From: Metabacillus dongyingensis | GTDB taxonomy: Bacteria; Bacillota; Bacilli; Bacillales; Bacillaceae | Direction of reading: 5' to 3' | DNA: 64,000 bases | Assembly (NCBI RefSeq): GCF_019933155.2 | Contig: NZ_CP082944.1 | Location: 2,606,001 to 2,670,000 of the forward strand | Part shown: one piece after another, positions 54,278 through 62,536 of the stretch | How the letters are laid out: each line of letters starts with the position of its first letter | Position numbering within the stretch: the first letter of the stretch is position 1 | Translations under genes and position numbers: made by a program | The notes under the pieces: generated by a model | Databases searched by the model: none | Seen by the model: only the letters and a program-made list of their open reading frames with translations | What the model was told of the DNA's origin: nothing

Positions 54278-55162
54278 TTATAGCAGAGTCCGATCCCCCT
54301 GCTTTGCTTCCCAATCAGGGTATAAATCTGTGCGGCGATCACGCCATGTTGTAACTGAACCGCTCGCACGGACTTTATAAAGAAGCTCAAGATCAAGATC
54401 TGCCGTTACAATCACAGGCTGATTGATTTCACCTTCAGCCGCTATCCCTTTCGGAGGAAAAGGTACATCATTTGGTGTAATAACAGCTGCTTGACCAAAG
54501 TTTCCTCTCATAAAGTCAACAGTTGGAAGGGATCCTACAGTACCAGTTGTTACAACATACACTTGATTTTCGATTGCCCGGGCATGACTGGTATAACGAA
54601 CTCTGTGGAAACCGTGACGATCATCGGTACAGGATGGACAAAAAATAACATCTGCCCCCTTTGCTTTTGCAATACGGACTATTTCGGGGAACTCAATGTC
54701 ATAACAAGTCAGCATGGCGATTGTTCCTTTTTCTGTTTCAAATACTTCAAGATCGTCCCCTGGCGTCATATTCCACTCATGAACCTCTGTGGGTGTTATG
54801 TGAAGTTTTGCCTGTTCAGCCACTCTTCCATCCGGATAAAATAAATGAGCTACATTATAAAGGCGATTTTCTCTTTTAATTACATGCGTCCCGCCAATAA
54901 TATGCATACCTGTTTTTTGTGCAAGGTTTATAAATAATTCCCGATATTGTTCTGTAAAATCAGGCAGCTCGTTTATTGTTAATGCATTTCCCGATGCATC
55001 TCCTATGGACATTAGCTGGGTTGTGAAAAACTCCGGGAATAAAACGAAATCAGAACCGAATTCCTCTGCTGTTTTCATATAATGTTCGACCTGATCTGCA
55101 AATTCTTTAAAGGAACGGATGGTGAAAAGATCATATTGTACTGCTGATACTCTAAGTTGCAT
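54278..55162 (-). CDS. Carbon-nitrogen hydrolase (nitrilase superfamily)
   Basis: This 294-residue protein has the nitrilase triad: Glu in FVLFPEFFTTQ near residue 44, Lys in QAKLHITPTE near 130 and Cys in IAMLTCYDIEFPEI near 165. These enzymes hydrolyse or transfer amide groups in the cytoplasm. The ATG follows AGAGGGG. It is translated just ahead of the GNAT gene. The pairing suggests an amide-hydrolysis plus acetylation step on one metabolite, known mainly from fused homologues of unassigned function. Confidence 0.9.
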   Translation of the reverse strand: MQLRVSAVQYDLFTIRSFKEFADQVEHYMKTAEEFGSDFVLFPEFFTTQLMSIGDASGNALTINELPDFTEQYRELFINLAQKTGMHIIGGTHVIKRENRLYNVAHLFYPDGRVAEQAKLHITPTEVHEWNMTPGDDLEVFETEKGTIAMLTCYDIEFPEIVRIAKAKGADVIFCPSCTDDRHGFHRVRYTSHARAIENQVYVVTTGTVGSLPTVDFMRGNFGQAAVITPNDVPFPPKGIAAEGEINQPVIVTADLDLELLYKVRASGSVTTWRDRRTDLYPDWEAKQGDRTLL

Positions 55163-55326
55163 AATACCCCTCTCTTTCTCTTTCTCTTTTTCTTAATAAA
55201 AACATTATTAGATAAATAAGCAAATTTAACAAGTACGCACTTTTGTGTTAAATAGTGAAAAAAGTATACTGTATGAGATTTTTTTGAAAGGAGAAAATAG
55301 TAGAAATCCACTATAACGAGGGAACT

Positions 55327-55839
55327 ATGCTGGCAAAACATGATTTTAATAAAAAAAAACTGTATATATACCTTAGTCTAAACGTATTCATGATCACCCT
55401 GCTTCTGATAGAAACATTTTTAAAAGTAAATATACCTCATTTCATCCTTTTTATAGCTTTATTAATTATGCTCCTTATTTGTTTGTATTTTCTTTTTGAA
55501 TTTATTATCACTATCCCTAAAACGGAGGAAAGCCTTCAAAACATCTTTACAGGGTCTGGCTTTCTTCTCTCATTAATTATAACAACTTATGCAAATCTTT
55601 ATATGCAAATATACCTGATAAAAGGAGAAAAATCCTTTAAGTTCTCGGGAAAAGAGCTTTCAGGTGATGACTTTTTGTACTACAGTATTACGACGTTCAC
55701 TACAACTGGATTTGGAGATATTACTTCGATTGGGGTAATCTCTAATATGATTGCTGCTTCTGAAATGCTGATTGGATTTATTATCAGTACTTTATTTATG
55801 GCGATTATCACATCAAAATTAATAAAGAATTTAAAATAG
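55327..55839 (+). CDS. Two-pore-domain-type potassium channel protein
   Basis: The 170-residue protein has three hydrophobic segments (about 12-33, 37-62, 78-98). A pore helix follows with the potassium selectivity filter TTGFGD in YYSITTFTTTGFGDITSIG near residue 130, then a final transmembrane segment. It would form a tetrameric K+ channel. There is no cytoplasmic RCK domain. The ATG follows GAGGGAACT. It stands alone, divergent from the nitrilase gene, and ends at a clear terminator. Confidence 0.88.
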   Translation: MLAKHDFNKKKLYIYLSLNVFMITLLLIETFLKVNIPHFILFIALLIMLLICLYFLFEFIITIPKTEESLQNIFTGSGFLLSLIITTYANLYMQIYLIKGEKSFKFSGKELSGDDFLYYSITTFTTTGFGDITSIGVISNMIAASEMLIGFIISTLFMAIITSKLIKNLK

Positions 55840-55867
55840 ACCTGGATTCTATTCCAGGTCCTCTTTT
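55839..55867. terminator. Terminator between convergent channel and kinase genes
   Basis: GACCTGGA and TCCAGGTC form a perfect 8-bp stem with a 6-base loop, followed by CTCTTTT on the plus strand. It overlaps the ends of both convergent genes. Confidence 0.85.
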
Positions 55868-56975
55868 ATGAGGTAATATGCGGAAGTGATAGGGAGAACC
55901 GGGTCGAATGCTCATCAGAATAACATTGAATTGTCCCTTGATGACTTTCAATTATTTTTCTGCAGATGTAAAGACCAATTCCCGTTCCTAATTCTTTTGT
56001 AGTGAAAAAAGGTTCAAATATCGTTTGAATTTGCTTCGGCGGAATCATTGGACCATTGTTGCCAATATGTACATATGTCATGTTATCAATTATTTCAAAT
56101 TCAATCGTAATCGTCCGGTCAGACACTATTTTCTGAAGCGCATCAATGGAATTAAGCAATAGATTTAAAAATACCTGCCTTAATTCATCTTTGCTCGCAA
56201 TAACCCTTGTTTCTCTTTTGGAGATTTCCTGTACTTTGACGCTGCCATCAAGAAGACTGGGATACATAAATGATAGAACCTCATCTAATAATTCACTGAG
56301 GTCAAGCATTTCACGTTTACTCTCTATCGTCTCTTTTTTGGATGCATGGAGAAATTGTGACACCCTAAAATTCAGCTGATCAACCTCATGACTGATGATG
56401 TCCAAATACTTCAAATCAGGATGATCATTTTGCATCAGTTTAATGAAGCCTTTTACAGCTGTAAGCGGATTTCTGAATTCATGGACAAAGCTTGATGACA
56501 TTTGACCCAATATGGTCAGCCTCTCTTTATGGCTTTGATCAATGAATGAAATTTTTTCCTGTAATATTTCTTCTTTAACCTCAGTGTATTTCTTTACAGC
56601 AAAATAAGAAAACTGATCAAAAAGTGCATTGATTTCTTCAATATAAGGCTGCAGATCATTTCGCGGAATTCCAGAACTGACAATATAACTAATCACTGCA
56701 CGTCTTCCAAGATTCACATTATTTATGAAATCACCGATGTTTACATTTGCTTCTACTCTTTCTAGAGCTACCTTACTAGCCAGAATATCAATTTCATCTG
56801 AGCTTAACGGCTGCTGAATCGTTTTTTTCACCAATCCATACATCCTCATCCCGTTTTTCTCTACTTCTTCCTGATGAAGATCGTCTTCTGAAATCGTAAT
56901 ATTTTGCCGCCATGCAGCGATAAAAGTAGAAATATTTTCATCTAAAAACCGAATTAACTCATCTGAAGCTGTCAT
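55866..56975 (-). CDS. Soluble sensor histidine kinase (sporulation-kinase-like)
   Basis: The 369-residue kinase has no membrane segments. The N-terminal 140 residues are helical and resemble RsbRD/globin-like sensor domains. The HisKA domain has its phosphoacceptor in SSFVHEFRNPLTAVKGFIKLM near residue 170, and the ATPase domain has N-box LRQVFLNLLLNSIDAL, FEPFFTTKELGTGIGLYI and a final G box. This arrangement is like the orphan kinases feeding the Spo0A phosphorelay. No response regulator gene is adjacent. Start ATG 56975 follows AGGGGTGC. Confidence 0.88.
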   Translation of the reverse strand: MTASDELIRFLDENISTFIAAWRQNITISEDDLHQEEVEKNGMRMYGLVKKTIQQPLSSDEIDILASKVALERVEANVNIGDFINNVNLGRRAVISYIVSSGIPRNDLQPYIEEINALFDQFSYFAVKKYTEVKEEILQEKISFIDQSHKERLTILGQMSSSFVHEFRNPLTAVKGFIKLMQNDHPDLKYLDIISHEVDQLNFRVSQFLHASKKETIESKREMLDLSELLDEVLSFMYPSLLDGSVKVQEISKRETRVIASKDELRQVFLNLLLNSIDALQKIVSDRTITIEFEIIDNMTYVHIGNNGPMIPPKQIQTIFEPFFTTKELGTGIGLYICRKIIESHQGTIQCYSDEHSTRFSLSLPHITS

Positions 56976-57176
56976 AAGTAAAAGCACCCCTAATTCTTGC
57001 AGAAAAATCATATGTATTTCTATTCTTGTTTAGATGAGGAATAATTAATAGGGCTAAAGTTTGGAATATTCCTGCAAAACTATACAATTAACATTCTATC
57101 ATAATATGAATTATTACGGTATTTCCCTTTTCACTTTTGGTACAATAGAATGTGCGAAAGGATGTGCCTGACATAT

Positions 57177-58073
57177 ATGGTAAATATTAGACTGAAACAA
57201 TTCGTTACCCTATTATTAAAAATAATCCTAATCATTCTGGGCAGCTGCAGCATTGCAGCATTACCTTCTTTAGTCTTCTTGGAAAAAGATGGTTTTCCTG
57301 TTGAATTTGGATTTTTCCCAGTATCCTATCTAAATGCAATTGGGCAAATTACTGCTGAGATTCTTACTCCATTTGATTTAACGTTTGTAAGCTATGGAGA
57401 TAAGCTTGAATTGTTTCCTTTTATTTTCAATGCCTATTTTTATTCCATCAGCATATTATTCCTTTCATTTTTGATTTCACTGACTTCAGCATTTTTATTT
57501 TCAGCCTTGTATATACTTGCTTCAGCCCATATGCGAAAAATCGCTCGCGGCATCCTGATGATCTTTGAATCAATACCAGATGTCATTTTGATATTGGCTT
57601 TTCAATACGGCGTTATCTCATTTTTCAAAAGCACGGGAATAAAAGTGCTTCAGATTTATGGTTTAGAAGATAAAGTTTACCTATTTCCGATACTATGTCT
57701 AAGTTTTGTACCGATCGCCCTGATGATCCGTTCACTTATCAATATTTTAGAAGAGGAACATGCAAAGCTATACGTCCAGTTTGCAAAAGCCAAAGGAGTA
57801 TCCAATTTACATATTTTCATTAAACATGTTCTGCGAAATGTATTTATTTCTTTGCACCATCACATTTCCTCTATTTACTGGTTTATGCTTTCCAGCTTAG
57901 TGGCGGTTGAATTTCTTTTTCAAATGAATGGCATCACTGGATTTTTATTTGGATATATGGAACAGAAAGTAATCGCAATTGGCATTCTGCTTATCCTGAT
58001 TCCATTCGGGTTACTGCAGTGGATTTTTAAAAAATGGTATTCTTTATTAATGAGAGGTACTCAGCATGAATAA
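57177..58073 (+). CDS. ABC transporter permease, OppB/DppB type
   Basis: About 298 residues with six hydrophobic segments and a binding-protein-dependent permease domain. The EAA-like loop that docks the ATPase is QFAKAKGVSNLHIFIKHVLRNV near residue 210. I place the start at ATG 57177. Earlier ATGs at 57150 and 57162 lie within or too near a possible -10 box (TACAAT at 57141) or the AAAGGA site. It overlaps the next permease gene by eight bases. No binding protein or ATPase gene is attached, so the pair must borrow partners from elsewhere or act differently. Confidence 0.82.
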   Translation: MVNIRLKQFVTLLLKIILIILGSCSIAALPSLVFLEKDGFPVEFGFFPVSYLNAIGQITAEILTPFDLTFVSYGDKLELFPFIFNAYFYSISILFLSFLISLTSAFLFSALYILASAHMRKIARGILMIFESIPDVILILAFQYGVISFFKSTGIKVLQIYGLEDKVYLFPILCLSFVPIALMIRSLINILEEEHAKLYVQFAKAKGVSNLHIFIKHVLRNVFISLHHHISSIYWFMLSSLVAVEFLFQMNGITGFLFGYMEQKVIAIGILLILIPFGLLQWIFKKWYSLLMRGTQHE

Positions 58074-58968
58074 AAAGAAGCTATTATTTGTCTTTTTTCC
58101 CTGCATACTTATTGGGCTGCTTCTCCTTATGAGTTTTATTTATGAGTTTGGATTTAAAAGCCAGACAAGTTCTGTGATAATAAAATACGATGAAAATGGC
58201 GATATTGCGGGCACAGCTCCTTTTCCTCCATCTCTTAAGCAGCCATTTGGGACTGACAGAAATGGAAATGATTTAGGACTCAGATTATTGGAAGGAGCAA
58301 AATACACTATTACTTTCGCTCTTGGCGTTTCGATTCTAAGAACACTGGCTGCTGTGGCTGCGGGATCTGTTTTTGCCTTTTTGCCCAGGTCCATCCAATC
58401 ATTGGCAAAGTGCTTTTTAATTCCATATCAATACATACCTTCGTTCATTCTGGTTTTTATCTTAATCTGGCCACTGAATATTATTAAAGATGAAATAGGA
58501 TATACACCTATGATCACCTTCCAATTTTTAGTTATTTTCATCGTTGGAATTTCACCGGTCATGCTGCTGATGTCAGGCGAAATTAAGCAAATCCTTAAAG
58601 AACCGTATATTGAAGTTTCCTATCATTTAGGGGCGAACAATAGACATGTTATTTTTAAACACATATTACCCGTTCTGAATAAACGAATTCTGATCATCTT
58701 TTTCCAGCAGATGATTCAAACCCTTTTGCTGCTCATTTATTTAGGGATATTTGAAATTTTTATTGGCGGAGATAAACCTGGCGGGGTTTTTGGAGATGAC
58801 GAACGCTCTCTTTCTCAGTCAGGGGAATGGGCAGGCATGATCGGCCAAAGCAAATTTGATTTGATGACGGCGCCCTGGATTGTATTAGGCCCGGGAATTG
58901 CATTTATCATTTTGATTTTACTTTTAAATATCGTTTTAAACTATTTGCTCTATCCTGAGAAAAAGTAA
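58066..58968 (+). CDS. ABC transporter permease, OppC/DppC type
   Basis: The 300-residue permease has an N-terminal membrane segment and an extracellular stretch containing PFGTDRNGNDLGLRLLEGAKYT, the hallmark of OppC proteins. A transport domain follows with the docking loop PYIEVSYHLGANNRHVIFKHILP near residue 195. It is translationally coupled to the OppB-type gene. As that gene has no ATPase or binding protein either, the unit is an orphan permease pair. Peptide or nickel transport is the usual role of the family, and no ligand can be inferred here. Confidence 0.88.
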   Translation: MNKKKLLFVFFPCILIGLLLLMSFIYEFGFKSQTSSVIIKYDENGDIAGTAPFPPSLKQPFGTDRNGNDLGLRLLEGAKYTITFALGVSILRTLAAVAAGSVFAFLPRSIQSLAKCFLIPYQYIPSFILVFILIWPLNIIKDEIGYTPMITFQFLVIFIVGISPVMLLMSGEIKQILKEPYIEVSYHLGANNRHVIFKHILPVLNKRILIIFFQQMIQTLLLLIYLGIFEIFIGGDKPGGVFGDDERSLSQSGEWAGMIGQSKFDLMTAPWIVLGPGIAFIILILLLNIVLNYLLYPEKK

Positions 58969-58995
58969 AATGCAGAGGCTGCCCCTGCATTTTTC
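58967..58995 (+). terminator. Terminator of the permease pair
   Basis: AATGCAG and CTGCATT pair around a 9-base loop, followed by TTTT. It lies directly after the second permease gene's stop. Confidence 0.8.
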
Positions 58996-59115
58996 ACACT
59001 GAAAAATCTTCTTCATTGCATCCTGCTGCATTCGGAGGAAGAACATGATCTGTACCAGGTATTTTCTGATTAAAGCATACCCGCTTTAAGTCAGCAATGC
59101 CACTTTGTTCTCTAA

Positions 59116-59232
59116 GCAAAACAATCTTTAGTTCAAATCGCAATTGAAGCAGAAGCAGCAATGCTTGATAAAATTACTAAAGAGAACATTGAAATCATGG
59201 TTAAATCCATTCATAAGATGATAGGAAAATAG
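59116..59232 (+). pseudogene. C-terminal remnant, possibly of a MarR family regulator
   Basis: A plus-strand frame bounded by TAA 59113-59115 and TAG 59230-59232 reads SLVQIAIEAEAAMLDKITKE, then NIEIMVKSIHKMIGK. It looks like the helical C-terminus of MarR-type regulators. There is no start, ribosome site or DNA-binding part upstream. The rest of 58969-59523 holds terminators and no supported gene. Confidence 0.4.
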
Positions 59233-59250
59233 TGATAAGCAGATGAAAGC

Positions 59251-59278
59251 AGACCCAAAATATTTTTTTGGGTCTTTA
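59251..59278 (+). terminator. Intrinsic terminator after the regulator remnant
   Basis: AGACCCAAAA and TTTTGGGTCT form a perfect 10-bp stem with a short T-rich loop, followed by TTT. It survives behind the remnant at 59116-59232. Confidence 0.75.
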
Positions 59279-59523
59279 CTATTTATTAATATCCCCTGCA
59301 GGTTTTGTTGAAAGTTAAATAAGCTTCGCTTTTGTAATCGCTTTACAAACTTTTCAATTTATAAGCCTGACTTTATAAATTAGTCTAATATTGAAACCCC
59401 GTTTTCCGTGCCGATTTAAAATAGGCAAAATAAAGAAGCTCACTTAACTGAAGTCCTCAGAAAATGTCAGCCCGCATCATTCGAAACATTTACTGGATGT
59501 CAATTCATTCTTTCTTTTCTTGC

Positions 59524-60204
59524 CTACCTATAAATATCCCCTGCAAGCTTTCGCAATTCACTCTCATTCATCACTTCATAAGCATTCTCTCTTTTGAGGA
59601 TTGTACCTCTTTTACAAAGCATATCCAGAGTCCGCAGAAGATGACGATAGCTTGTGCCGAGCATTTCAGAGAGGTACGTCAGATTTTCTTTAAATAGGAT
59701 GCTCTCCTTTTTCACACCAGTAGCTAAAATATAGCTTGAAAGTCTATGTTCAAGCGGATAATACAAATTGATGGAGCTATTTTTTGAAAGCCTGTTCAGC
59801 TTGTCGGATAGAGAATATCCCATAAAGGTTAAAAAAACAGGATCCCGAAGCAATTTTTCTCTTACTTGCGGCAAATAAATGCCAATACAATATGTATCGT
59901 CAATAGCCTGAACACTTGATGCTGCTCCCCGCACTTGGAATAGTTCTACATCTCCCAGCACTTTAAATCCCTCATAAAATGAGAGCAGCAGTGATTTCCC
60001 GTTGCTTAATGTCGTGTAAACCTTTGCACGTCCATCTACAAAAAAATAGAGATAATCCATTTCTGCTCCTTCCCGGCATAAATATTCATTTTTTGAAAAG
60101 ACGTACAGTTCCATCCATGCTTTCATATCCTCGGAAAAATAGCCGGCTATTTTGTTCACCGCTATATACTCTTCAAACAATTTCTGATTTTGTAATTTTT
60201 TCAT
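59524..60204 (-). CDS. Crp/Fnr family transcriptional regulator (YeiL-like)
   Basis: The 226-residue protein has an N-terminal cyclic-nucleotide-binding-type beta-barrel (YLCREGAEMDYLYFFVDGRAKVY, LGDVELFQ) and a C-terminal helix-turn-helix (LTYLSEMLGTSYRHLLRTLDML). Cysteines typical of Fnr are absent, and the cAMP pocket is not conserved by eye, so the signal is unknown. Start ATG 60204 follows GAGG. It is divergent from a two-gene DMT transporter, and a 12-bp palindrome lies between, so it most likely controls that transporter. Confidence 0.9.
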   Translation of the reverse strand: MKKLQNQKLFEEYIAVNKIAGYFSEDMKAWMELYVFSKNEYLCREGAEMDYLYFFVDGRAKVYTTLSNGKSLLLSFYEGFKVLGDVELFQVRGAASSVQAIDDTYCIGIYLPQVREKLLRDPVFLTFMGYSLSDKLNRLSKNSSINLYYPLEHRLSSYILATGVKKESILFKENLTYLSEMLGTSYRHLLRTLDMLCKRGTILKRENAYEVMNESELRKLAGDIYR

Positions 60205-60222
60205 AAAAAACCTCGCGCAATG

Positions 60223-60234
60223 TGACATATGTCA
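60223..60234. promoter_or_regulatory. Palindromic site between the Crp/Fnr gene and the DMT transporter genes
   Basis: TGACATATGTCA is a perfect 12-bp palindrome, within TGTGACATATGTCATCA. It resembles the TGTGA..TCACA half-sites bound by Crp/Fnr proteins with a shortened spacer. It lies 19 bp upstream of the regulator's start and about 65 bp before the first DMT gene. Confidence 0.6.
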
Positions 60235-60296
60235 TCATTATATCTCTTTTATATATGGATAATGAAACAAGACATCTATAAAAGGAGTGAATATTT

Positions 60297-60719
60297 TTGT
60301 ACAACCTGATTTCTGCTGCTGTTGGCGCTTTTATTGCCATTATGATTGTATTGAACGGAGAACTCTCAAATGGCATAGGAAATTACACCTCTAGCGTTGC
60401 CATTCATCTCGTCGGTCTTCTTGCTATTTGCGCCGTTTTCTTATTTATAAAAAAACCTATTCATTTCCAAAAAGGACTGCCGCTTTATTTGTACAGCGCT
60501 GGCGCCATTGGAGTGCTTACCGTCCTTTTTTCAAATATCAGCTTCATGTCACTTGGGGTATCTGTCACGATAGCCCTTGGATTGTTAGGGCAGTCCCTGG
60601 CTGCCATTATCATCGATCACTACGGGCTGCTGGGTATGAAAACCGTAAAATTCAACAAAACAAAATGCATAGGTCTGGCATTTATTCTGCTGGGCAGTGC
60701 TGTTATGACATTTTATTAA
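60297..60719 (+). CDS. DMT family transporter subunit (DUF606/YdcZ type)
   Basis: This 140-residue membrane protein has about four or five hydrophobic segments (starting YNLISAAVGAFIAIMIVLNGELSN), and GIGNYTSSVAIHLVGLLAI is characteristic of the YdcZ/DUF606 half-size transporters. The start is a TTG behind AAGGAGTGAATATTT. It is followed 13 bases later by a second gene of the same family, so the two probably form an antiparallel heterodimer. The substrate is unknown. Confidence 0.88.
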   Translation: MYNLISAAVGAFIAIMIVLNGELSNGIGNYTSSVAIHLVGLLAICAVFLFIKKPIHFQKGLPLYLYSAGAIGVLTVLFSNISFMSLGVSVTIALGLLGQSLAAIIIDHYGLLGMKTVKFNKTKCIGLAFILLGSAVMTFY

Positions 60720-60732
60720 GGAGGTATTTACA

Positions 60733-61182
60733 ATGATCTACTTGATTATTTCTATTTTAGCAGGAGTTTCAATTGTTATCGCAAGAATCATCAATTCCAA
60801 CCTTGCAGACAAAATTGGTTTACTTGAAGGTACGCTCATCAATTTTGTGACAGGCCTGATGTTATCCTTGGTTTTTCTTTTATTCAGCAGCGAGGCAGTT
60901 TCCTTTTCGACCTTAGACTTTACACAAGTTCCAAGCTGGGCTTACTTAGGCGGTGCAGCAGGAGTCATAGTCATCTTTCTTTCAAGCTATCTCACGCCGA
61001 AAGTATCTGCATTTTATTTAACTCTTTTTATTTTCATAGGTCAGTTATTTACGGGGATTGTCATTGACTACTTTACACTTGGTGAATTGTCTCAAGGGAA
61101 AATACTTGGAGGATTGCTTGTATTATTTGGTCTAGTCTTTAATTTGAGAATTGACCGAAAACAAGAAATGAGATCTGCTTAA
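60733..61182 (+). CDS. DMT family transporter subunit (DUF606/YdcZ type), second of pair
   Basis: The 149-residue paralogue of the upstream gene has five hydrophobic segments and the same motif layout (IARIINSNLADKIGLLEGTLINFVTGL, WAYLGGAAGVIVIFLSSYLTPKVSA). The ATG follows AAGGAGG. Paired half-size DUF606 genes next to a Crp/Fnr regulator recur in Bacillus-type genomes. Export of a small metabolite or drug is the general expectation for DMT pairs. Confidence 0.88.
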   Translation: MIYLIISILAGVSIVIARIINSNLADKIGLLEGTLINFVTGLMLSLVFLLFSSEAVSFSTLDFTQVPSWAYLGGAAGVIVIFLSSYLTPKVSAFYLTLFIFIGQLFTGIVIDYFTLGELSQGKILGGLLVLFGLVFNLRIDRKQEMRSA

Positions 61183-61196
61183 GGTCCCATTTCCTA

Positions 61197-61679
61197 TTAA
61201 TAGTCCTGATATGTATCTGCATTTTTATCTGTCCTTTTCACAACTGCAGCAAGTCCTCTTATCGTTAAAAGCGTAAAGCTGATACTTGCAAAGGTATGAA
61301 AGACAGACCACTTCTTCCATTTAAATAAACGGGTCGTTTTTTCCATATACCACTGAGCAATGGACATCGGCACACTCCAGGTTAAGCTTTTCAACAGGAT
61401 CCCCGGTAATTTATCTTTGTAAGATTGACGGACCCAAATGACACTTAATAACGGAAAAAACACCAAATCAAAAAGAATATTTGTATTGAAAATTTTTGAA
61501 AATGGCCTAACAGGATACTTGACTCTTTTAGTATTGACAACATAAGCATCAATAAGGGTAGACAATATACCTTTGGAAAAGAAGACAATAAGCATTTCCT
61601 TTACATTTGGCTTCCGTATTACAAAAGGGAACAATACTGCACATAGTGCAAACAGCCCTTTGATCATCGTTTTTTCCAT
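61197..61679 (-). CDS. CBO0543-like membrane protein of unknown function
   Basis: About 160 residues with four or five hydrophobic segments (GLFALCAVLFPFVI; EMLIVFFSKGILSTLIDAYVV; ILFDLVFFPLLSVIWV; WSVFHTFASISFTLLTIRGL). The layout matches the CBO0543 family of uncharacterised Firmicute membrane proteins. Start ATG 61679 follows AAGGA at eight bases; earlier in-frame starts have no ribosome site. It converges on the DMT genes. Confidence 0.78.
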   Translation of the reverse strand: MEKTMIKGLFALCAVLFPFVIRKPNVKEMLIVFFSKGILSTLIDAYVVNTKRVKYPVRPFSKIFNTNILFDLVFFPLLSVIWVRQSYKDKLPGILLKSLTWSVPMSIAQWYMEKTTRLFKWKKWSVFHTFASISFTLLTIRGLAAVVKRTDKNADTYQDY

Positions 61680-61805
61680 CTTCAACATCCTTATCATTTT
61701 TTTGATAGTATCTGCTCTTATCAATAAAAATAATACGGAATTTTGCAGGAACTTAGCCGATAAGCCTGCATATGCTAATGATGATCATCTTGAGGAGGTT
61801 TTAAA

Positions 61806-62048
61806 TTGTATCATTACATGCCATATCCATACGCACGCTATCCTAAGCCAGTCATGCAAAAACTAAAATCATCCACATTAAATGCTGTTCACCCATTTGT
61901 ACAGCATGGTTTAAAAGAAGCACATTTCACGTCGTACCAGCATGCTCTAATGGAAGTAGCCGCCATGTCCTATCTGCTCGGAAAAGGATATGATTACAAT
62001 GCTGCCTATCAATTAGTAGAAGCTTGGGAAGTGAATGAGTCTTTTTAA
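61806..62048 (+). CDS. Small uncharacterised Bacillaceae protein (80 residues)
   Basis: The frame opens with TTG behind GAGGAGG, an excellent site. It encodes a Tyr/Pro-rich start (YHYMPYPYARYPKP) and a helical remainder (LMEVAAMSYLLGKGYDYNAAYQLVEAWE). No signal peptide or membrane segment is present. I do not recognise a named family. The composition is like small sporulation-associated proteins, which is only an impression. It ends in a hairpin shared with the convergent DinB gene. Confidence 0.75.
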   Translation: MYHYMPYPYARYPKPVMQKLKSSTLNAVHPFVQHGLKEAHFTSYQHALMEVAAMSYLLGKGYDYNAAYQLVEAWEVNESF

Positions 62049-62071
62049 AAAGCTGGATATCCAGCTTTTTT
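62045..62071. terminator. Shared terminator of two convergent genes, inside the DinB coding end
   Basis: AAAAAGCTGGAT and ATCCAGCTTTTT form a perfect stem with almost no loop, with A and T runs on either side. It spans the stop codon of the small protein gene and the last eight codons of the DinB gene, so coding and termination functions overlap. Confidence 0.85.
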
Positions 62072-62536
62072 TTCTGGAATGAACCCTCTGCCAATAAAAC
62101 TTGCTCCAACAGGTTCTCTCCCCATGTCTCTTGCCCAGACGGACAGCTGTCCTGCGTGATGAATTTCATGGGCAATGACATGGCGGATGATTTCCCCTTT
62201 TTTATAGGTGCCGTCCATCCAAGGCGGAGTTACATTTTCATTTTCCCATGCAATGTTCCAATTTTGCAGATACGTGATCATTTCTGACTGCAGTTCTCCC
62301 GATAATCGGATAATCTTTTCAAGTGAGTGGTATTCCCTGATCGTAAAATCGATGATCTTTTCACCCTTAAGCACATTGATCCAGCTGTATTCCACATCAA
62401 TGATATGGAGCAGAGTTTCAATTATGGAGCCGACTCCTCCTGACCGTTTTTGCTGCAATTCTTCGTCAGTCAGATTTTTGCACCATTCAAACCACTCTTC
62501 TCTTACACGCCAATTGTATTGAAAAAACAGCTGCAT
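62045..62536 (-). CDS. DinB family protein
   Basis: The 163-residue four-helix-bundle protein has the DinB metal-binding histidines: one in TLLHIIDVEYSW near residue 43 and two in IAHEIHHAGQLSVWARD near residues 125-130. DinB/YfiT-like proteins are metal-dependent thiol transferases or of unknown function. Its ATG overlaps the stop of the peptidase E gene as TAATG, so the two are co-translated. The last codons form the shared terminator. Confidence 0.9.
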   Translation of the reverse strand: MQLFFQYNWRVREEWFEWCKNLTDEELQQKRSGGVGSIIETLLHIIDVEYSWINVLKGEKIIDFTIREYHSLEKIIRLSGELQSEMITYLQNWNIAWENENVTPPWMDGTYKKGEIIRHVIAHEIHHAGQLSVWARDMGREPVGASFIGRGFIPEKKAGYPAF

